Of a stretch of DNA of 64,000 nt, positions 47,091 through 58,507 are shown piece by piece (position 1 is the first letter of the stretch; each line of letters opens with the position of its first letter). Source of the DNA: Raffaelea ambrosiae (lineage: Eukaryota; Ascomycota; Sordariomycetes; Ophiostomatales; Ophiostomataceae); the NCBI GenBank assembly GCA_002778195.1, contig PCDI01000013.1, positions 1,023,900 to 1,087,899 of the forward strand, given 5' to 3'. Under the pieces are notes generated by a model. It was not told the origin of the DNA and did not search any database. It saw only the letters and a program-made list of their open reading frames with translations. The translations under genes were made by a program, and so were the position numbers.

Positions 47091-49324
47091 CTATGCCTCT
47101 TGCGCGGTCGCCTTGCCCTTGCTCTTGCGGGACCGCTTGCGCTTCTTGCCTGCCGCTGCGCCCTCGGCCGCCTCGGTAGCCTCGCCCTTGTCCTTCTTGT
47201 CCTTCTTGTCTTTCTTGTCCTTCTTGTGCTTGTGCTTGTGGTCGCCGCCACCCCTCTTCTTGTCTTCCGCCGACGCGATCAGCCGCTCAAACCCGTACGT
47301 CGGCCCCGACTCCACAAAGGCGTCGCCAAACGTCTCGCGCCGCCACTGCCGCAGCCGATGCTTCTTGCCCAGCTTCTTTTGGTCCTTGCGCTGGCGCTCC
47401 GGGTCCCGCCAATGGGCGAGCTTCTTCAAGCTCACAAACTCGTTCAGCGCCTTGTCGGACGGCGCCAGCAGAATGTCCCGTGCCGTCAGGCCAAACGACT
47501 CCGGCTTCGTCTCGCGGTACCGGAAGGCGGGGTACGTCTTGCCGTCGCCGGAGAGCCCGTCGGCACCATCCAGAGCCATGTGGCGGTCCACGAGTTCGCC
47601 AATGCGCGCGCCCTCGCGGCGGGCTTGCCGTTTGGCCGCGGCCTGGTCCTGCTTGTGCTCCTTGGCGGACTTGCGGCGCTTCTTGGCCGGCTGGTCGCTT
47701 TCGTTGTCGTTGTCATCGTCGTTGCCGTTGTCGTCTCCGTTGTCCTCTTCTTCCTTGTCGCCTTGTTCACCCTCGCCGTCCGAGTCGGTCAAGGTCACCT
47801 TGGGCAGCTCCTTCTCCTCAAAGTCGGGGACAATGTCCGTGATGTCGATGTCATCGTCCCATGAGGGCTTCTTGGGCTTCTTGGACTTTTTGGACTTCTT
47901 CTTTGTACCGCCTTCTTCCTCCTCCTCCTCCTCCTCCTCGTCGCCCTCTTCTTCCTCCTGCTTCGCCTCCTCCAAATCGCCGTCCTTCTCGGCGTAGTAG
48001 TCGTCGCCAAACTGCTGTTGCATCTTGGCCTCCCACTTGTCATTGTCCCACGCATCGTCCAGCATGGACATCAGCTCGTCCTCGGTCAGCTCACGTCCAA
48101 GTGTCCCGGCCGCCTGCTTGATCTTGGCCAGCTTCTCCTTGGCCTCCTCAATGTGAAGCTGCCGCAGCCGTGCGCGCTCCTCCTTCCGCTGCGCCTTCTC
48201 AGCCTCCCGCCGTTCCTTCTCCCGCTCACGCTGCCGCTGGCGTGCGGTCTGGGCCGTCCGGCGCACTGACCGCTCAGCGGCTGCTTTGCGGGAGTACGAC
48301 TGGAGAAACGCGTTGCTGTTTTCCGGGTCTTCGAAGCGCATATTGTAGGCAGCCTCGTACTGGTCGCGCAGCTCCTGTTCCTCGCCATCGGGGTCCTCTT
48401 CGTCCGACTCGTACAGCGGTCCGCCGCCCTTCTTCTTCTCCATCTCCAGCTCCAGCTCCCTCTCGAACATCCAGGCCGGCGTCCTCATGATTTTCTCCAA
48501 GAAAGCCTCCTTGTTCTCCTCGCTATCCTTGGCCTTGGCAATTTCCTCGTCGGTGAAAATACGACCGGTCCAATCGCGGTGTAGCAAGTCGGTAGAGGAG
48601 GCGGCGGCCTTGGAAGTGGCAGCCTTCTTGGCGCCGGCTACAGGCTTCAGAAGGTCGTCGACATCGTCGTCGTCATCGTCGTTTTGGCCGACCGCAAGCA
48701 GCTCCAGCTTGTTCTTGTCCTGCTCTTGCTGGTAGGTCAAAGTCTGGTTACCGCCGTCTTGGTCGTCCTCGTCCTCATCATCGCCACCCTCGAGCAGCTT
48801 CTTCCGGTGGTAGTCGGAGAGGTAGATGGCCTTCTCGGCCTTGGCTGCTCTGTCGGCAGCAGCCAGTTTCTGGTAGTGCTCTGCGATTTCGTCATTGTCG
48901 AAAAGTTTGTGATTTGGGTCGTTTATGCGTGGGTCTTTGTTTCGAAGCGCAGTCCAGACTTTCAGGTAAGCTTCGTCGAGCTTCTCGTTGGGATGGTAGT
49001 AATTCTCGTAATCACTTTCATCCTCCGAGGACTCGTCGTCGTCCTCGCCGCCCTTGTAATCCTTGCCATACTTTTCCTCCACTGTCAATTGTTAGAGAAA
49101 ATGACTTGTGTCGCTAAAATTGTTGAGAAGAAAAAAGAAAAAAAGTACATACGCCTCTGCTTCTCTTCGCGCTTGGAGTTGTGCTCAAAACGACGAGCAA
49201 ATTCCTCGTTCACTTTGAGCGTCACAGTGTTGTCGCCCTCGTTGCCACTGTCGTCATCATCGTCGAAGATGCTGGGCTTTGGGTTCTCCAAAGCAGAGTC
49301 CTTTTCAGATTTTCGGCGCGGCAT
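47091..49324 (-). CDS. kri1: Kri1-like ribosome biogenesis protein (720 aa)
   Basis: Yeast Kri1 is a nucleolar factor that works with Krr1 in 40S ribosomal subunit assembly. The model is complement(join(47091..49081,49153..49324)). Exon 1 encodes MPRRKSEKDSALENPKPSIF.. to REEKQRR, and a 71-bp intron (GTATGT..TGACAG) leads to LEEKYGKDY. The sequence is very rich in Glu, Asp and Lys with several charged coiled-coil stretches. The C-terminal Kri1 region is recognisable: PAFRYRETKPESFGLTARDILLA, LNEFVSLKKLAHWRD and a basic KKHRLRQWRRETFGD. The protein ends in a Lys/Asp-rich and Lys/Arg nuclear tail. The start ATG at 49324 is the first in exon 1. It is divergent from the Rab5-type gene, with 701 bp between the start codons. 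Confidence 0.9.
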
Positions 49325-50025
49325 CTTGCTTGCAGTTAGGTTGCGAGGTTGTTTTATGAGAAGATTCTCCAAAAACTTTTTCTTTGCGAAAAGCGTTTGG
49401 CCGGCAGAAAAAAAAAAGATAAGGCTACACGATAAGAAATAATGGAGCATGACTATTTTGGCGCCGTAGTTTTTTACTGCTATGTAGACACGTGACAAGT
49501 GATGGATTGGAAAAGATGTCTACACGTGATCTACCGCATGAGCCAAAGATACTTTCCGCCCCGTGACACTCGGCACTAGACCCAGGCAGGACTGGCTTCC
49601 AAACCTGCCGATTACGTTGCTGGGAATTTGGCGTGACGCCGCCGCCGCCACCAGAGTGACGACTTTTGAGAGCTTCAACCTCTTCGATTCTTCACCACTT
49701 TCAGCCCCTCCCTCCTTAATTCGTTTGCCTAGGACGCACACCTACACATTTGCGCCCTCGCCACTCCTCACCACCTAATAAACCCTCGAAGTTCGACACA
49801 ACATTGAGGGACTCTTGTTTCAGCATTGACCACTGCTGACAGGACCCTCGATCCCTTTTTCTCTCGCCAGCACCCTGCATCTCTTTTGGTTTTTGTTTGG
49901 TCCCTTGCGGGCGATACCTAATCTCTCGGCCCGGCTTCAGTTCCCCCAACGACTGCCGAAGCCCACGCCCCGGATACCCGGTTCTTTTATTCCGATATAA
50001 GCCAACATAGGAGTTATCCGACAAG
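49325..50025. promoter_or_regulatory. Divergent promoter KRI1 / Rab5-type GTPase with two CACGTG boxes
   Basis: 701 bp between divergent start codons. Two CACGTG palindromes (49489-49494 and 49523-49528), 34 bp apart, lie about 165-205 bp upstream of the KRI1 ATG. They are next to TGTAGAC and its reverse complement GTCTACA. CACGTG is the core of bHLH (Cbf1-type) sites. The binding factor is inferred. Confidence 0.5.
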
Positions 50026-50990
50026 ATGGCGGATGCGGGCGGTGCCCCTAAGCCGAGCAGCAGCGTGAAGCTGGTCCTGCTGGGCGAAGCTGCTGTTGGA
50101 AAGGTGAGCGACACTTTTGGGGGAGGGGCAATCTAGGTCTGGCTTGCAGAGCGGGAATTTGTTGGACCCCGAGATAAGTGGCCATGCTGACCGGCCCGTG
50201 TGTTCACAGTCTTCCCTCGTGCTGCGGTTTGTGAACAATGATTTCCAGGAGAACAAGGAGCCGACTATTGGTGGTGAGTATTTCCCTGGCTGAGGCCATT
50301 CTTTCTTCCCAGCTGGGTTCTATTGTGATAGCCAGCTGTCCTCTTACTGCTGCCTGTATCTATGTGGCCTCACTGTGATGCTGATTTGTCTCTTGTCTTT
50401 CCCTAGCGGCTTTCCTCACCCAAAAGTGCAACCTCCCCACACGGACGATCAAGTTTGAAATCTGGGATACAGCCGGTCAAGAACGGTTTGCTTCCCTTGC
50501 ACCAATGTATTATCGCAACGCCCAGGCCGCCCTCGTGGTCTACGACCTCACCAAGCCCACATCCCTGATCAAGGCCAAGCACTGGGTCGCCGAGCTGCAG
50601 AGGCAGGCCTCCCCGGGCATTGTCATTGCCCTGGTTGGCAACAAGCTTGATCTGACCAACGACGGCGGCAAGCCCAGCTCCGACGCCGCCGATGCAGCCG
50701 ACGACGTCGATGGCCCCACGGACGCCCGCAAGGTCACCACCGAAGAAGCCAAGACCTACGCCGAGGAGGAGAGCCTATTGTTCTTCGAGACTAGTGCCAA
50801 GACCGGTACCAACGTCACCGAGGTGTTCACCGCTATTGCCAACGCCATCCCCGAGACATCGCTTAAGAGCACGCGGGGCGGTGCCGGCGCTGCCGGTGCC
50901 AGCAACCGCGCAGGTGCAGGTGCCGACGGCAACCGTGTCAACCTGCACGGTCCGCGGGACCAGGGCGCAAAGGAGGGCTGCGCTTGCTAG
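50026..50990 (+). CDS. vps21: Rab5-family small GTPase (Vps21/Ypt5, 241 aa)
   Basis: Controls early endosome fusion and vacuolar sorting when GTP-bound. The model is join(50026..50103,50210..50273,50407..50990). Introns of 106 and 133 bp interrupt the P-loop codons and the switch I region, as is common in fungal Rabs. The motifs are P-loop GEAAVGKS (20-27), effector loop PTIGAAF (Rab5-specific), WDTAGQERF (67-75), GNKLDL (125-130) and ETSAK. The Rab5 signature LAPMYYRNAQAALVVYD is present. It ends in CAC, a double-cysteine geranylgeranylation site. Between GNKLDL and RKVT there is a ~25-residue Asp/Ala-rich insert not found in the animal protein. A Gly/Ala-rich hypervariable tail precedes the lipid site. 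Prenylated, it would sit on endosomal membranes. Confidence 0.95.
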
Positions 50991-52433
50991 AGGGAACGTC
51001 GCGGGGCAAAGACAGACGGGGTGCGGTCGGGGGCGGAGCACGGGACACGACCCGGGACAGGGTCTATGTCTGGCCAGCCCGTATTGCCCCGACCCCGCGG
51101 TCGGTCTATACCTATACGATCGAAATCCAGATGGCTCTCTCGATGGCCGTATTGCGAGATGCTATTGGGGCCGGTTTTCTTTCCCAATCGTCGGCACTGA
51201 AGGAGAGCGAGAGTTAAAGAGGGAGAGAGAGAGGGAGGGTTTTTTCCTCGTTTTTTTATCACATTCATACTGCTGGGTAGGAGGGAGTGCATGTGCCCTG
51301 ACTTGCTGTTTTTTTTTTCCTCGTTTTTTTTTTCTTTTCTTTTTCGTTTTTCTTGCAGTTCTCTTTGCCTTGTCTGAGTGTTTACTTCCTTGTTTTCCTG
51401 TATCTGTTCTCACCATGACATCTGATTCTCATGCTCGCCCCTACTTGTCCTTCTCCATCCTCCCCTGTTTGGTCTGTTTTCTTCATCCTTCTATGCTGTT
51501 GCTGCAACATGGCGCTTTTGCGTGTTGCGGATACGAGCCTACATTCCGAGGTGCAGTGTCCTTTTTGCGCGCTGCGGCGGCGGCACTTTGTAGAGAGACA
51601 GTACCTCGCCATATGTCTTAACGCCAGAATAGAATGCATGTGTTCGAGACACGCTTACGATTACATTGGAGAAACAGGGAAGCGCCCGATGAGTGAGATG
51701 CACTTGAAAACCAACAGGAGTTGGGGATTCTGAAGACAAAAGCAGAAAAAAATGAAGCTGGCTGCCTGAAGAGCGCATACAGCAGCGAAACGGTGTCCGT
51801 TGACGACCCTTGGGGCAGGCAGTTAGTTACCTACTGAGTGGGTGTGCCAGGGACCAAACGGACCAACCCACATTGAGCACGGATGGATCGGGAAGGCGGT
51901 TCATTACGGTGTACTTCTGGCAAGGATGATAGGCTGTTGCACAGGGCCGAAGAGGGGCCGTACCGGTACCTACATTGCCAGTGACTTCGCGCCCATGGCA
52001 TGTACTAGTACAAGTGACGCACCACTGTAATCGAGCAAACATCAGCAGAAAGGGAACCAACAAATATCACCTCTTTTCTCAAATCTCACCTCCAGTTTTC
52101 CTTGCAATTTTGCCTCGCTTTTCTGCTTCGTCTTCCCCCAACTTCAAAATCGCGCTTATCGATGGTCCTTTGACAGCCGCGCAACATGACCAGCGCGCAC
52201 ACGTAACTCTTGCCTGCCATTCTCTTGCTCCTAGTCCGCGCCTTATTCTCTTCGATACCCACATAACCCCCATCTGCTGAGCATTCCAGCGCACGGCACT
52301 CTATTAATTCTCCGGTCGGGGTAGCTTCGTCTTTTTTTGCGCCCGCGAAAGTTATCTCTCCTCTTCATCTCCCCCTCTTCGATTCGCTCCTCCTTCTCAG
52401 CGCACCCGTGTGCGCAGAAGCTTTTGCCCGATC
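50991..52433. other. Intergenic between Rab5-type gene and membrane protein gene
   Basis: About 1.4 kb. It begins with the GTPase 3' flank, with T runs near 51239-51345. Frames of up to ~100 codons outside the genes show no domain. The right end (52300-52430) is pyrimidine-rich promoter-like DNA. Confidence 0.45.
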
Positions 52434-53346
52434 ATGAAGACCGCCGGCGCTGTGATCCTTGTCATTGTCATCCTGCTGGTGGCAGGTGGTGTCGGCTGGG
52501 TTCTCTTTGCTCGGTATCGAGCGCAAAGACTGGGGGTGAGTTTCGGAAGGCTTTCGCTGGGTGGATACCGGGGGGCAAGCTTATATTTTCTCTTCTGAGA
52601 CTCTGGGCCCCTCCGCTCTTCCCCTCTCCTCTCTCCTCTGGCATGTCGACTGTTGTCGCTAACTTGTGTGCGTCTGCCAGCTCCCACCTCCGTCATGGTC
52701 CTCCTTCATCCCGTTCCGCTCCTCGCAATCATCCTACGGGGTCCAGCCGGCCCCTGGAGGCATTCGCGGCTGGGTTAACGACCGCCTCGCGAGCTTCAAG
52801 AGCCGAAACAGTCGCACTGCTGCAGGGGCCTACGAGGGCGCCGGACCGACGGCCACCAGAGCGCGTGCTGCAGGCTTCGGGCCGCTCGACCCGGACGATG
52901 CGTGGGACTCACGCGTGGGCAACGAGGCCGACGCCTACTACTATAACGAAGAGCAGGAGCTTGGCCTGCACCCGCAGAGCCGCGGCGGTGCCGTCGGCTC
53001 GAACAGCAACGGCAGCCGCCTGAATGTCACCAACACGTCGTACCTGGGCAGCGGGCCCATGGGCGGCTCATCCTACGACATGAACCTGGCTGCGTCGACC
53101 GAGCGCCTGGGCGACGAACGTGACGAGCGCGGCCGGCCGCGGGGACGGAGCCCTGCCACCGCTAGCGGCAGAACAGCAGGAGGAGGACTCAACCCTTTTG
53201 ACGACGGCAACGCCGACCCCAGCAACATGAGTCTTCGGGGTGTCAGCCCACGACCGATGGTAGACACAGAAGCGGCGTCATCTGCAGGAGGCAATAAGGT
53301 TGAAAGCCCTGATGAACGGAGGTCCATTTTCCGCGAGAATGTATGA
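52434..53346 (+). CDS. Single-pass membrane protein, fungal, function unknown (255 aa)
   Basis: The model is join(52434..52535,52681..53346). Exon 1 encodes MKTAGAVILVIVILLVAGGVGWVLFARYRAQRLG, which has a clear membrane span at about residues 5-26 followed by Arg residues. This suits a signal anchor with a cytoplasmic C-terminus. A 145-bp intron (GTGAGT..TGCCAG) joins in phase 0 to LPPPSWSSFIPFRSS. The rest is hydrophilic, rich in Gly, Ser, Arg, Asp and Asn, with a tyrosine-containing acidic stretch (ADAYYYNEEQELGL), and appears disordered. I do not recognise a named family. Both exons read as coding and the join is clean. Function is unknown. Confidence 0.7.
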
Positions 53347-54215
53347 GTTGGTTGATCGTGGAAGAGGGGCCAGTGGTGCACCGAGAAGACACACCGAGGA
53401 TGAGAGGATGAGCGCACCTGGTGACGACTACGACATGATGACCGCTCGTTTATGATACTTGGCCTGTCTGGCCTTTTGTGGCCTCCTAGGCTGGGGTTTC
53501 TTTTTCGTGTCTTTCTCTTCTATTTTTTTTTGGATTTGGATTTGGATTTGGATTTGGATTTACTTATTTGTTTACCGTTTCTCTGTGTGTTTGCATCTTG
53601 CTCTGCTCTGCTGCGCTACGTTCATGAAAAGGGAGACAAGACAACCCATGCAGGATACGCAGTGCTCTTGGGAAGTTTGGGAGGGATGGATGGAGGGCCA
53701 AGGCGTTCAGGAGAATAAAACCAGGAACCTGTACTTTTTTGCTCGTTTGCTCGCTTGTTCGTTCGTGCGTTGGCTTGCTTGTTGGTCTGTTTCTTTTTGG
53801 TGCTTTTTTGTATGCCTAGTTTTAGTCTCTGGTGTCTTTTAATCTATCTGCTCCCCCGTACAAGATGCAGTGCCTTCGGCGGGATCCAGCCCTTTTCGGT
53901 TGCTGTGAAGGCTTCGAGTGTGGTTGTGACATCACAGCTTGCATGTGCGCTGTGCTAGCCTCTTGATACGTGAAAAAGAGCTCTGTTTTAGAGAGTTCTT
54001 AGCTTGCGAGGGACCCCGCAACACCCCACTATAGCTGGCTTGCGATTCCTTCTACAAAACCTGCCGGAAATCGTCGTTAGCTTTTTTAACGGCTTTTATT
54101 AGACGCCGTCCAACTCGTCGTCCGCAACCCAAACCGAGCATTGTGCCACATTCGACTCGAAGTCCAGCTGAACAGACTCCAGCAGCTTGAACACGAACCA
54201 CCTACTACCTACACG
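53347..54215. other. Intergenic between membrane protein gene and inositol monophosphatase
   Basis: 869 bp. It contains a hexanucleotide repeat TGGATT x5 (53531-53561) and T-rich degenerate simple sequence to 53820. No gene is seen. Confidence 0.5.
53531..53561. repeat. TGGATT hexanucleotide repeat
   Basis: Five consecutive TGGATT units in the 3' flank of the membrane protein gene. Confidence 0.9.
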
Positions 54216-55400
54216 ATGGCCTCCATTGACTTGCAGGCTGTCCACGACACGCTCGTGGCAATTGCCTTTGAGGCCGGTGCCAAGATTCTGGCTGCCGATC
54301 CCAACAACATTCCCAAGGGAACGAAGCTCAACTGTGAGAATGGACCCCGAGAGGAGGAGCAGATGAGGAGCAGGAGAAGGGGACATCCTTGGGTGAGGAG
54401 GAGTGTATTCTACTAGAGGAAGCAAGACCTCTTCTTTTTTTGAAAAAGAAAAAGAAAGACAAGGGCAAAAAATGAAACCAAAAAAAAACCCAAATCAGAC
54501 CATCCACTTACAAAACGATTTTCCTTGTTTTTTTTTTTTTCTTTTCCAGCTGTCGATATTGTCACCGAGGCCGACAAGGCTGTCGAGACTCTCGTTTCGA
54601 CGCGGCTGCGCGCGGCCTACCCCGACTACGAGTTTGTCGGCGAGGAGACCTACGTCGCCGGCCAGACCAAGGTGACCGATGCGCCCACATTTATCGTCGA
54701 CCCGATTGACGGCACCACCAACTTTGTGCACGGCTACCCCTTTGCCTGCATCAGCCTCGGCTTCGCCGTCCACCGCAAGCCGGCCGTCGGCGTCATCTAC
54801 AACCCGTTCCAGGACCAGCTCTACTCGGCCATCCAGGGCCAGGGCGCCTACCTCCAGCGCTATGCCTCCCAGGTCTCGGCCGACCCCGACCACAAGATTG
54901 TGCCCGAGCGCCAGCGCCTGCCCCTCGCCGGCCGCGGCGACTACAAGGAGGCGCCCGCTCTGCGCGGCCTCGGCCTCTCTCTCGTCTGTGCTGAGTGGGG
55001 GGCCGACCGCGAGGGCAGCAACTTTGACGCCAAAGTCGAGACGTTCCGGCGTCTGACGGCGGCCAAGGAAGGGTCCGCCCCCGTCACCGCCAAGGGTGGC
55101 CATGCCATGGTGCACAGCCTGCGGGCGCTGGGCTCGGCAGCGCTCAACCTGTGCACGGTGGCGGCGGGCCAGACGGACGCGTACTGGGAGGGCGGGTGCT
55201 ATGCGTGGGACGTGTGCGCCGGCTGGAGCATTCTGACGGAGGCGGGCGGCATTATGGTGAGCGGCAACCCCGGCGACTGGGACCCGGCCATCGACAGCCG
55301 GGTGTATCTGGCAGTGCGCGGAGCGCCGTCGGGGCAGAAGGAGCTGGTGGACGAGATCTGGACCGTCATTGGCGACAACCGGTTGACATACAAGCACTGA
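54216..55400 (+). CDS. Inositol monophosphatase family protein (322 aa)
   Basis: Mg2+-dependent hydrolase that releases myo-inositol from inositol phosphates. Related fungal enzymes are the QutG/IMPA type. The model is join(54216..54333,54550..55400). The 216-bp intron (GTGAGA..TTCCAG) splits a Ser codon and joins GTKLN to SVDIVTEADK. The metal- and substrate-binding motifs are GEE at about 70-72, DPIDGTTNFVHGYP starting at Asp90 (signature 1, with Asp93), and WDVCAGWSILTEAGG at about 259-273 (signature 2, with Asp260). The length is about 30 residues above the animal enzyme, from inserts around YLQRYASQVSADPDHK and LAGRGDYKEAP. Inositol phosphate, galactose phosphate or quinate-pathway roles cannot be separated by sequence alone. 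Confidence 0.9.
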
Positions 55401-55465
55401 GCCGGGAGGGGGGGGAGAGTTGGTAAGAAAAAAAAGAAAAAAGAAAAAAAAAAAAAAGAGAGAGA

Positions 55466-55513
<48 letters not shown>

Positions 55514-55865
55514 CTGGGCCATTTGCTGAGGACACACAAAAGAAGCTTGGGAAACATTTGCTACAGGGAATCCCCATAGAATGTCCATCTGACGCTGAAA
55601 AATAATAGAACTTAGGAAAGAGCTTTGGAAAGCACCATCACGATATACAAAGTAGTTAGAAGGTACACGATCGCAGAACATCCACGGCCAACTGCCGCGG
55701 CTGGCATGCGAATACACAGCTCGTGAATATAACGCCATGCCCTACACAGATGAGCGTCAAACGCAATATGCAGGTAGATAACGAACGAAAAGGCCTTGGG
55801 TATCCATGCTGACTCGGACCCTCTTGCCTAACTATCCGTACATACTAGTTGTAAGTACACATCAT

Positions 55866-55897
<32 letters not shown>

Positions 55898-58507
55898 TTG
55901 AGTCAAACACAGGGGGGCGGGAACTACTGCAGCTAGGTGCCGCTCGATGATACGGGGTCCCCCTTTTGCACGTTATCAAGACGCAGGCGAATCAAGCCAT
56001 GCTTCCCTATCCCTTCCCAACGAGCAAGATACCGCTGAACAGGTCTGTCTGCCCGAGCGGTGAGGTGCCGCGATCGCTCCTGGTCTGTTCCACCCAACAA
56101 TCTTGGTTGTCGAGTTCTTCCCGATATTACCCTTTCGCTCGACTTCGGCTGAGCAAGGGGGACTCGCGGCCACATCATCAACCTGATACCCAGCACTACC
56201 CATCGCTACCCAGACAAAGAGGTGCATGCGCTGTGCATGCCATGTACGTGCCATGTATGCTACGCTGCGCCATGCAACCTGCAACCCTGCACAGATGGGT
56301 CAAAGGAGCTCTCTGCAGCTGCATGATGAAAGGGGACCATTAGTTGGCCTGATAACGGAGCTGTCTCGAGACTGAGACATCTTTTGTGTGCATGGTGTGT
56401 GTGCGAGATAAGTGAACAGCAGATTGTTTGTGTCTCCGATAGAGACTGTTTTGATGGTTCAATCGATTTACGTTTGTTTTGTGCGACAGTGAGATACAGC
56501 GTCTCGGCCAATCGCATATAAATGAGCCCGACCAACAGGGCTCTCTTTGGGCTGCTCTTATCAGCAGCATTGGGCAGGCGGGCAGGCAGGCAGTTGCTTG
56601 GGACGACACAGGAGGAGACCGAGACAAGAGAATAGTTTCGAAAGCAAAAACGGAAAGAATACGAAGGTCAAAGGAAATAAAGGCGCCACAATGAACGAGC
56701 AAGGTACAAAGCAAGTACCCTGCATGCCGACCGAGTGCCGTTCGTGCCTACCGATCTCGGCGGTCAAGGCAGTGCCAATTTCTTTCTTTTTTTTTTTCTT
56801 TTTTTTTCGGGTTATTTCCCTTCTCCCGTCTGTTTTCGCCTTACGGTGTGGTGCATTTCTGAGCAGCAACCGCGGCAGCCAGCCCGAGCCCCAGTCTGTC
56901 CATCCATGGCTCTAGCGCATTCTAGACGGAGCTTCAGGGGCCGCCGCCGCCGCCGCCGCCACCAATGGCTGGACCGCCAACTGCACAGGCAGAATGGCGA
57001 TTTCTCTGACGTAAAAGTGCACCTTTCTTGTGGAACCCATAGAGCGCTGAGATCGGACAGTACGGAACCGCGATCTTTGCGTCGTCGAACAGTATCGACG
57101 AGGAAGGAACCCAAAGATGGAAGGGGCGAACGGAAGGAAAGAAAAGGAAGGAAAAAAAGAGGAAAAATACAAAGAAGTTGCTCGAAAGGCAAGCGCGGGG
57201 ACCTGGCTGGATGGCCATAGCTCCTTCTCCTGCCTGCACTTCTCTGCTCTTGTTAGTCGACGACCCCGCCAATCGCAGGCTTTTCGTGCTGAATCTCCAT
57301 CCACAAGTCCCCAATAGCTGGCACGCTGGCGGCTGCCTGTCATTGGCCAATGCCATGTGCATCGATAGATCTGCAGCGCATGCAGGGTTTTTTCGTGTCC
57401 ATTTTTCGGGTCGATTAACCAGACATGCGAGGACGACGAACATCGATTGTGTTTCCGACTTTTTGTTTTCGTATCTAGTCTCTCCGTCTGTTTTTTCTAT
57501 TGCCTTTCCGCTCTCTCGAGCTATGAGTCAGTCAAGGCACGCACACAGTTCGGTACCGCTACGAAACAGCAGGCGCTGGGTACGCAACTAGTTATGGTTA
57601 ATAGAAACACCCCAGACCAGAACTAGAACGAAGTGGCTTGCACCGTACGGAAACTGTCAGAAATTGACAGGACCATAAAAGACGGAAAAAAAAAAGTCAC
57701 AGAAGAACAAATGCGACGTTGAGTTTAGTGCCCAATTGTTTCCGCGAGCCAAAGCGCCCGTCTTATCTCGAAGCGGCTGGGAAACGCCCAAATTGGCACG
57801 CAACACCACACCACAACCTCGCTTCTATGGACCACTTGCCCTACCGCAACACATGCGATTTTTTTAATCTTTCTCGGTAGTTTGTTTTCTTGCTCTTTTC
57901 TCCTTGCGGGCCAAGACAAAACTCAGAAAAAAAAGCAACGTAGGCTGTACACCTGCATGGCCCGTGGAGCCCAGGCTCGGGTGAACCATTGTCTGCTCCG
58001 ATCCAGCCGGGCTTGTTTTGCCTTTCCAGACATCCATGTTAATGCCCCAGTTGCCTTTTCGGTCTCTCGATGTTGGTTCTATTTTGGCCTGCTATTTCAC
58101 CCCCCCCCCCCCCTTTCCTGTCGCTCTCTTCGTTCTTTTGCTTTCTTTCTTCTCTCTCTTTGTATCTATCTCAGTGGTCCATAGTTCTGTCTTTTGATGG
58201 GATCAATCATTCTCAGATTCCACACATATATACATAACTGGACAGGGTGCCTACTACGCACTCTTGTTCTTTATTTTTTGGGTCCTGTTCCTGTTCCTGT
58301 TTATGATAGTTGCAGGGAACTTCTGGGCGTCGTAGATTTGCGTGAAGCACGTCTACAACAGGAAGCCTTGACAGACCCCAACGGAGCCTTGCTGCGGTCT
58401 CTTCCTCCGACTCGTCGCCAGGCTGTCTTGATTTTCTTTCCCCAAGTTTCCCCAAATCAAGTTGAGAACAATACCCAGAGGCCCACAGCCTTGGGGGATA
58501 CTACACA
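55401..58507. other. Intergenic between inositol monophosphatase and MFS transporter
   Basis: 3.1 kb without a supportable gene. It contains an A/G tract (55429-55510), a CA tract (55866-55890), homopolymer T near 56784-56805 and C near 58100-58115. Several frames of 100-170 codons overlap on both strands with no domain. The last ~700 bp may be leader or promoter of the transporter gene. Confidence 0.4.
55457..55510. repeat. AG dinucleotide microsatellite
   Basis: About 26 AG units with one TG interruption, following an A-rich tract just downstream of the inositol monophosphatase stop codon. Confidence 0.95.
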
